Positions 5,413 to 7,033 of a stretch of DNA of 7,033 nt are shown here, in pieces. Under the pieces are notes generated by a model. It was not told where the DNA came from. It saw nothing but the letters and a program-made list of their open reading frames with translations, and made no database searches. Both the position numbers and the translations under genes were made by a program. Each line of letters opens with the position of its first letter. Within the stretch, counting starts at the first letter, position 1. The DNA comes from Pseudomonadota bacterium (GTDB taxonomy: Bacteria; Pseudomonadota; Alphaproteobacteria; Rhodospirillales; Magnetospirillaceae), in NCBI GenBank assembly GCA_023458315.1, contig JAEXAH010000143.1, positions 1-7,033 of the forward strand, read 5' to 3'.

Positions 5413-6213
5413 ATGGAAAGCGAAGAGCGCGAAGCGGGCCGCATCCCCCTGCACGGCCCCGAGGATTTCGAGGGCATGCGCAAGGCCGGCCGTCTGGCCG
5501 CCGAAACCCTGGACTTCATCGGCCCCTATGTGGTGCCGGGCGTCACCACCGCCGAACTGGACCGCCTGTGCGCCGAATTCATCGCGGCGCGCGGCGGCAT
5601 CTCGGCGCCGCTGAATTACCGGGGGTTCCCCAAATCCATCTGCACCTCGGTCAACCATGTGGTCTGCCACGGCATCCCCGGTGACAAGAAGCTGGAGGAC
5701 GGCGACATCGTCAACATCGACGTCACCCCCATCGTCGATGGCTGGCACGGCGATTCCAGCCGCATGTACTATGTGGGCAAGGTCGGCGTGAAGGCCAGAA
5801 AGCTGGTGGACGTCACCCACGAGGCGCTGATGCGCGCCATCGAGGTCGTGCGCCCCGGCGCCACCCTGGGCGACATCGGCTGGGCCATCCAGTCCTATGT
5901 GGAAAAGCAACGCTTTTCCGTGGTGCGCGAATTCTGCGGCCACGGCCTGGGCCGCATCTTCCACGAACCGCCCAACGTCATGCATTTCGGCAAGCCCGGC
6001 CACGGCATCGTGCTGAAGGAAGGCATGTTCTTCACCATCGAGCCCATGGTCAATTCCGGCAAGGCCGAAACCAAGATCCTGGACGACGGCTGGACCGCCG
6101 TCACCAGGGACAAGTCGCTGTCGGCGCAGTTCGAGCATTCCATCGGCGTCACCGCCACCGGCTGCGAGATCTTCACCCTGTCGCCCGCCGGATTGTTCTG
6201 CCCCAAGGCGTGA
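5413..6213 (+). CDS. map: Type I methionine aminopeptidase
   Basis: A 266-residue type I methionyl aminopeptidase, normal length for the family. It removes the initiator methionine from nascent proteins in the cytoplasm and is usually essential. All five metal ligands are present: Asp103 (VNIDVTP), Asp114 (WHGDSSR), His177 (CGHGLG), Glu210 (TIEPM) and Glu241 (QFEHS). His86 (VCHGIP) is the usual substrate-site histidine. An N-terminal arm (1-16, MESEEREAGRIPLHGP) precedes the pita-bread fold. Start ATG 5413 has AGGAA at 9 bases and lies 5 bases after the sfsA stop, making it the last gene of a tight three-gene unit that ends at the terminator 6225-6268. radC, which often follows map in Alphaproteobacteria, is not in the visible downstream sequence. 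Confidence 0.97.
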   Translation: MESEEREAGRIPLHGPEDFEGMRKAGRLAAETLDFIGPYVVPGVTTAELDRLCAEFIAARGGISAPLNYRGFPKSICTSVNHVVCHGIPGDKKLEDGDIVNIDVTPIVDGWHGDSSRMYYVGKVGVKARKLVDVTHEALMRAIEVVRPGATLGDIGWAIQSYVEKQRFSVVREFCGHGLGRIFHEPPNVMHFGKPGHGIVLKEGMFFTIEPMVNSGKAETKILDDGWTAVTRDKSLSAQFEHSIGVTATGCEIFTLSPAGLFCPKA

Positions 6214-6224
6214 CCCATCGTGTC

Positions 6225-6268
6225 GCCATGCCCCCGTCCCGTTTCCCCGGGGCGGGGGCATGGCTTTT
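6225..6268 (+). terminator. Strong rho-independent terminator after map
   Basis: GCCATGCCCCCGTCCC (6225-6240) pairs with GGGGCGGGGGCATGGC (6249-6264): a 16-bp stem with a single G-T wobble and an 8-base loop, followed by TTTT (6265-6268). It begins 11 bases after the map stop. No T-run exists on the opposite strand, so it acts rightward. Confidence 0.9.
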
Positions 6269-6325
6269 GGTCATCCCCCAACGGATGGTTGCGACCTATC
6301 CGTATTTCCGCTTAGATGCGCCACC

Positions 6326-6378
6326 GAAATTGTTTTGAAACAATGACTTAGAAACAATTTCAATAAAATTGTCGCAAT
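6326..6378. promoter_or_regulatory. AT-rich palindrome cluster, candidate operator or promoter of the next gene
   Basis: GAAATTGTTT (6326-6335) and AAACAATTTC (6352-6361) form a perfect 10-bp inverted repeat. Inside it, ATTGTTTTGAAACAAT (6329-6344) is a perfect 7-2-7 palindrome, and AAACAAT recurs 14 bases on (6338 and 6352). CAATTT (6355-6360) pairs with AAATTG (6366-6371), and ATTG-TCG-CAAT follows (6368-6378). Such nested symmetric half-sites suit a dimeric regulator. TTGAAA (6335-6340) and TAAAAT (6364-6369) look like -35 and -10 boxes but are 23 bases apart, too far for a standard sigma-70 promoter. No known box could be assigned. Confidence 0.45.
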
Positions 6379-6398
6379 CGGCGCGGGGGGCGTTGGCG

Positions 6399-7033
6399 AT
6401 GACGGGTCTGGTGGCCGGAGCATCCGGTGTCGATGGCGGGACGGCGGTCCGCAAGGTCAACGAATCCTTGCAGGGGCCGGTGGCGGAGATTTTGGCGCGG
6501 TTCGTGCCCGAATTGCGCAGCCTGCCGCCGGACAAGGTCTACGAACGCACCCTGGACGATATCGGCCTGCTGCAACGCTGTTTCACCGCCTTTCGCGCCC
6601 AGCGCGACAGCTTCGCCGCCGTGCTGGTGGACGCGCAGCGCCGCCCGGTCGGCGACGACAGCACCGAGATGAGCTGCGGCCGCACCTTGGACCAGGTGGT
6701 GGCCATGGTGGTGCGCACCGCCGCCAAACGCTATTTCCGCCGCAAGCTGGGGGTGCCCGGCCACCACGCCCTGGTGGAAAACCGCCTGCGGGCACAGATT
6801 CCGGCCAAGGGGGTGGTGCACCGGCTGGTATCGGTTCTGGGCGACGGCAAGGCGGCGCGGCCCGCCGTCGCCACCCGCCCGACCCGGTCGCGGGCGGATG
6901 AATTGTACGACGCCATCAAGACCCACCTGTTGCATGAATGGCAGGTGCCGCTGGTGCCCACCTATGCCGATATGAGCCCCAGCATGGCCCGCGCCCTGGG
7001 CGCCAAGATCCTGGACCTGCGCGACCCCGAGGC
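6399..7033 (+). CDS. Unrecognised protein, 3' end beyond the window
   Basis: An open frame from ATG 6399 runs without a stop to the window edge: 211 complete codons plus two bases. Codon use is clearly coding (G/C-rich third positions throughout), and overlapping frames on both strands are less consistent. It begins MTGLVAGASGVDGG and is then predicted largely helical and basic, with AAKRYFRRKLGVPG (108-121) and RLRAQIPAKGVVHRLVSVLG (129-148) prominent, then a Pro/Arg linker (about 153-165) and HEWQVPLVPTYADMSPSMARALGAKILDLRDPE (179-211). No signal peptide, membrane segment or catalytic motif is recognised. In-frame TTG at 6393 or 6369 could be the true start; a G-run at 6385-6390 is the only Shine-Dalgarno-like sequence. 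It follows the map terminator, so it is a separate unit, perhaps controlled by the palindromes at 6326-6378. Confidence 0.75.
   Translation, partial: MTGLVAGASGVDGGTAVRKVNESLQGPVAEILARFVPELRSLPPDKVYERTLDDIGLLQRCFTAFRAQRDSFAAVLVDAQRRPVGDDSTEMSCGRTLDQVVAMVVRTAAKRYFRRKLGVPGHHALVENRLRAQIPAKGVVHRLVSVLGDGKAARPAVATRPTRSRADELYDAIKTHLLHEWQVPLVPTYADMSPSMARALGAKILDLRDPE

Noticed and set aside
5383..6261. Long minus-strand open frame (292 codons) opposite map
   Set aside because: Antisense shadow of a gene with all catalytic residues intact; it also crosses the map terminator and has no family features.
6427..6672. Plus-strand frame of 81 codons inside the final gene
   Set aside because: It is an Arg/Ser/Cys-rich alternative frame of the longer coding frame starting at 6399, which has proper codon bias and stays open to the window end.

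Overview
The window reads as ordinary GC-rich alphaproteobacterial chromosome, probably a Rhodospirillales-type organism (Magnetospirillum-like is a guess). The basis is high-GC codon use, an NDUFAF5-type methyltransferase next to sfsA and map, and a minus-strand comF / grxC / nitrilase / DUF1178 set that is commonly clustered in Alphaproteobacteria. No tRNA, rRNA, CRISPR array, transposase or integrase was seen.

Layout. Positions 1-256 are non-coding: a perfect 18-bp inverted repeat built of period-8 CTCTGTG units, then overlapping hairpins next to an A-run. A minus-strand group follows: DUF1178 zinc-ribbon protein (257-667), Nit1/Nit2-type amidase (1245-2078), glutaredoxin 3 (2075-2338) and ComF (3017-3754). 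Two plus-strand genes interrupt this set. One is a small SAM methyltransferase (733-1248), whose stop codon overlaps the nitrilase stop. The other is a strikingly AT-rich, membrane-anchored gene of unknown function (2477-3013), wedged between grxC and comF and ending 3 bases from the comF stop. Diverging from comF is a tight plus-strand operon: NDUFAF5-like methyltransferase (3798-4691), sfsA (4694-5407) and map (5413-6213), closed by a strong intrinsic terminator (6225-6268). After an AT-rich, palindrome-dense leader (6326-6378), an unrecognised gene starts at about 6399 and runs off the right edge.

Function. Most genes are housekeeping. Glutaredoxin and amidase are translationally coupled by a GTGA overlap, which suggests a shared role in glutathione or thiol metabolism, perhaps repair of deaminated glutathione. 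The NDUFAF5-like protein points to respiratory complex I assembly. Map removes initiator methionine, SfsA is a nuclease-fold protein, and ComF is a phosphoribosyltransferase-fold protein.

I found no convincing new multi-gene system. The items most worth following up are the AT-rich gene dropped into a conserved cluster, the CAAT/ATTG operator-like ladder before the truncated unknown gene, that gene itself, and the period-8 inverted repeat at the left edge.
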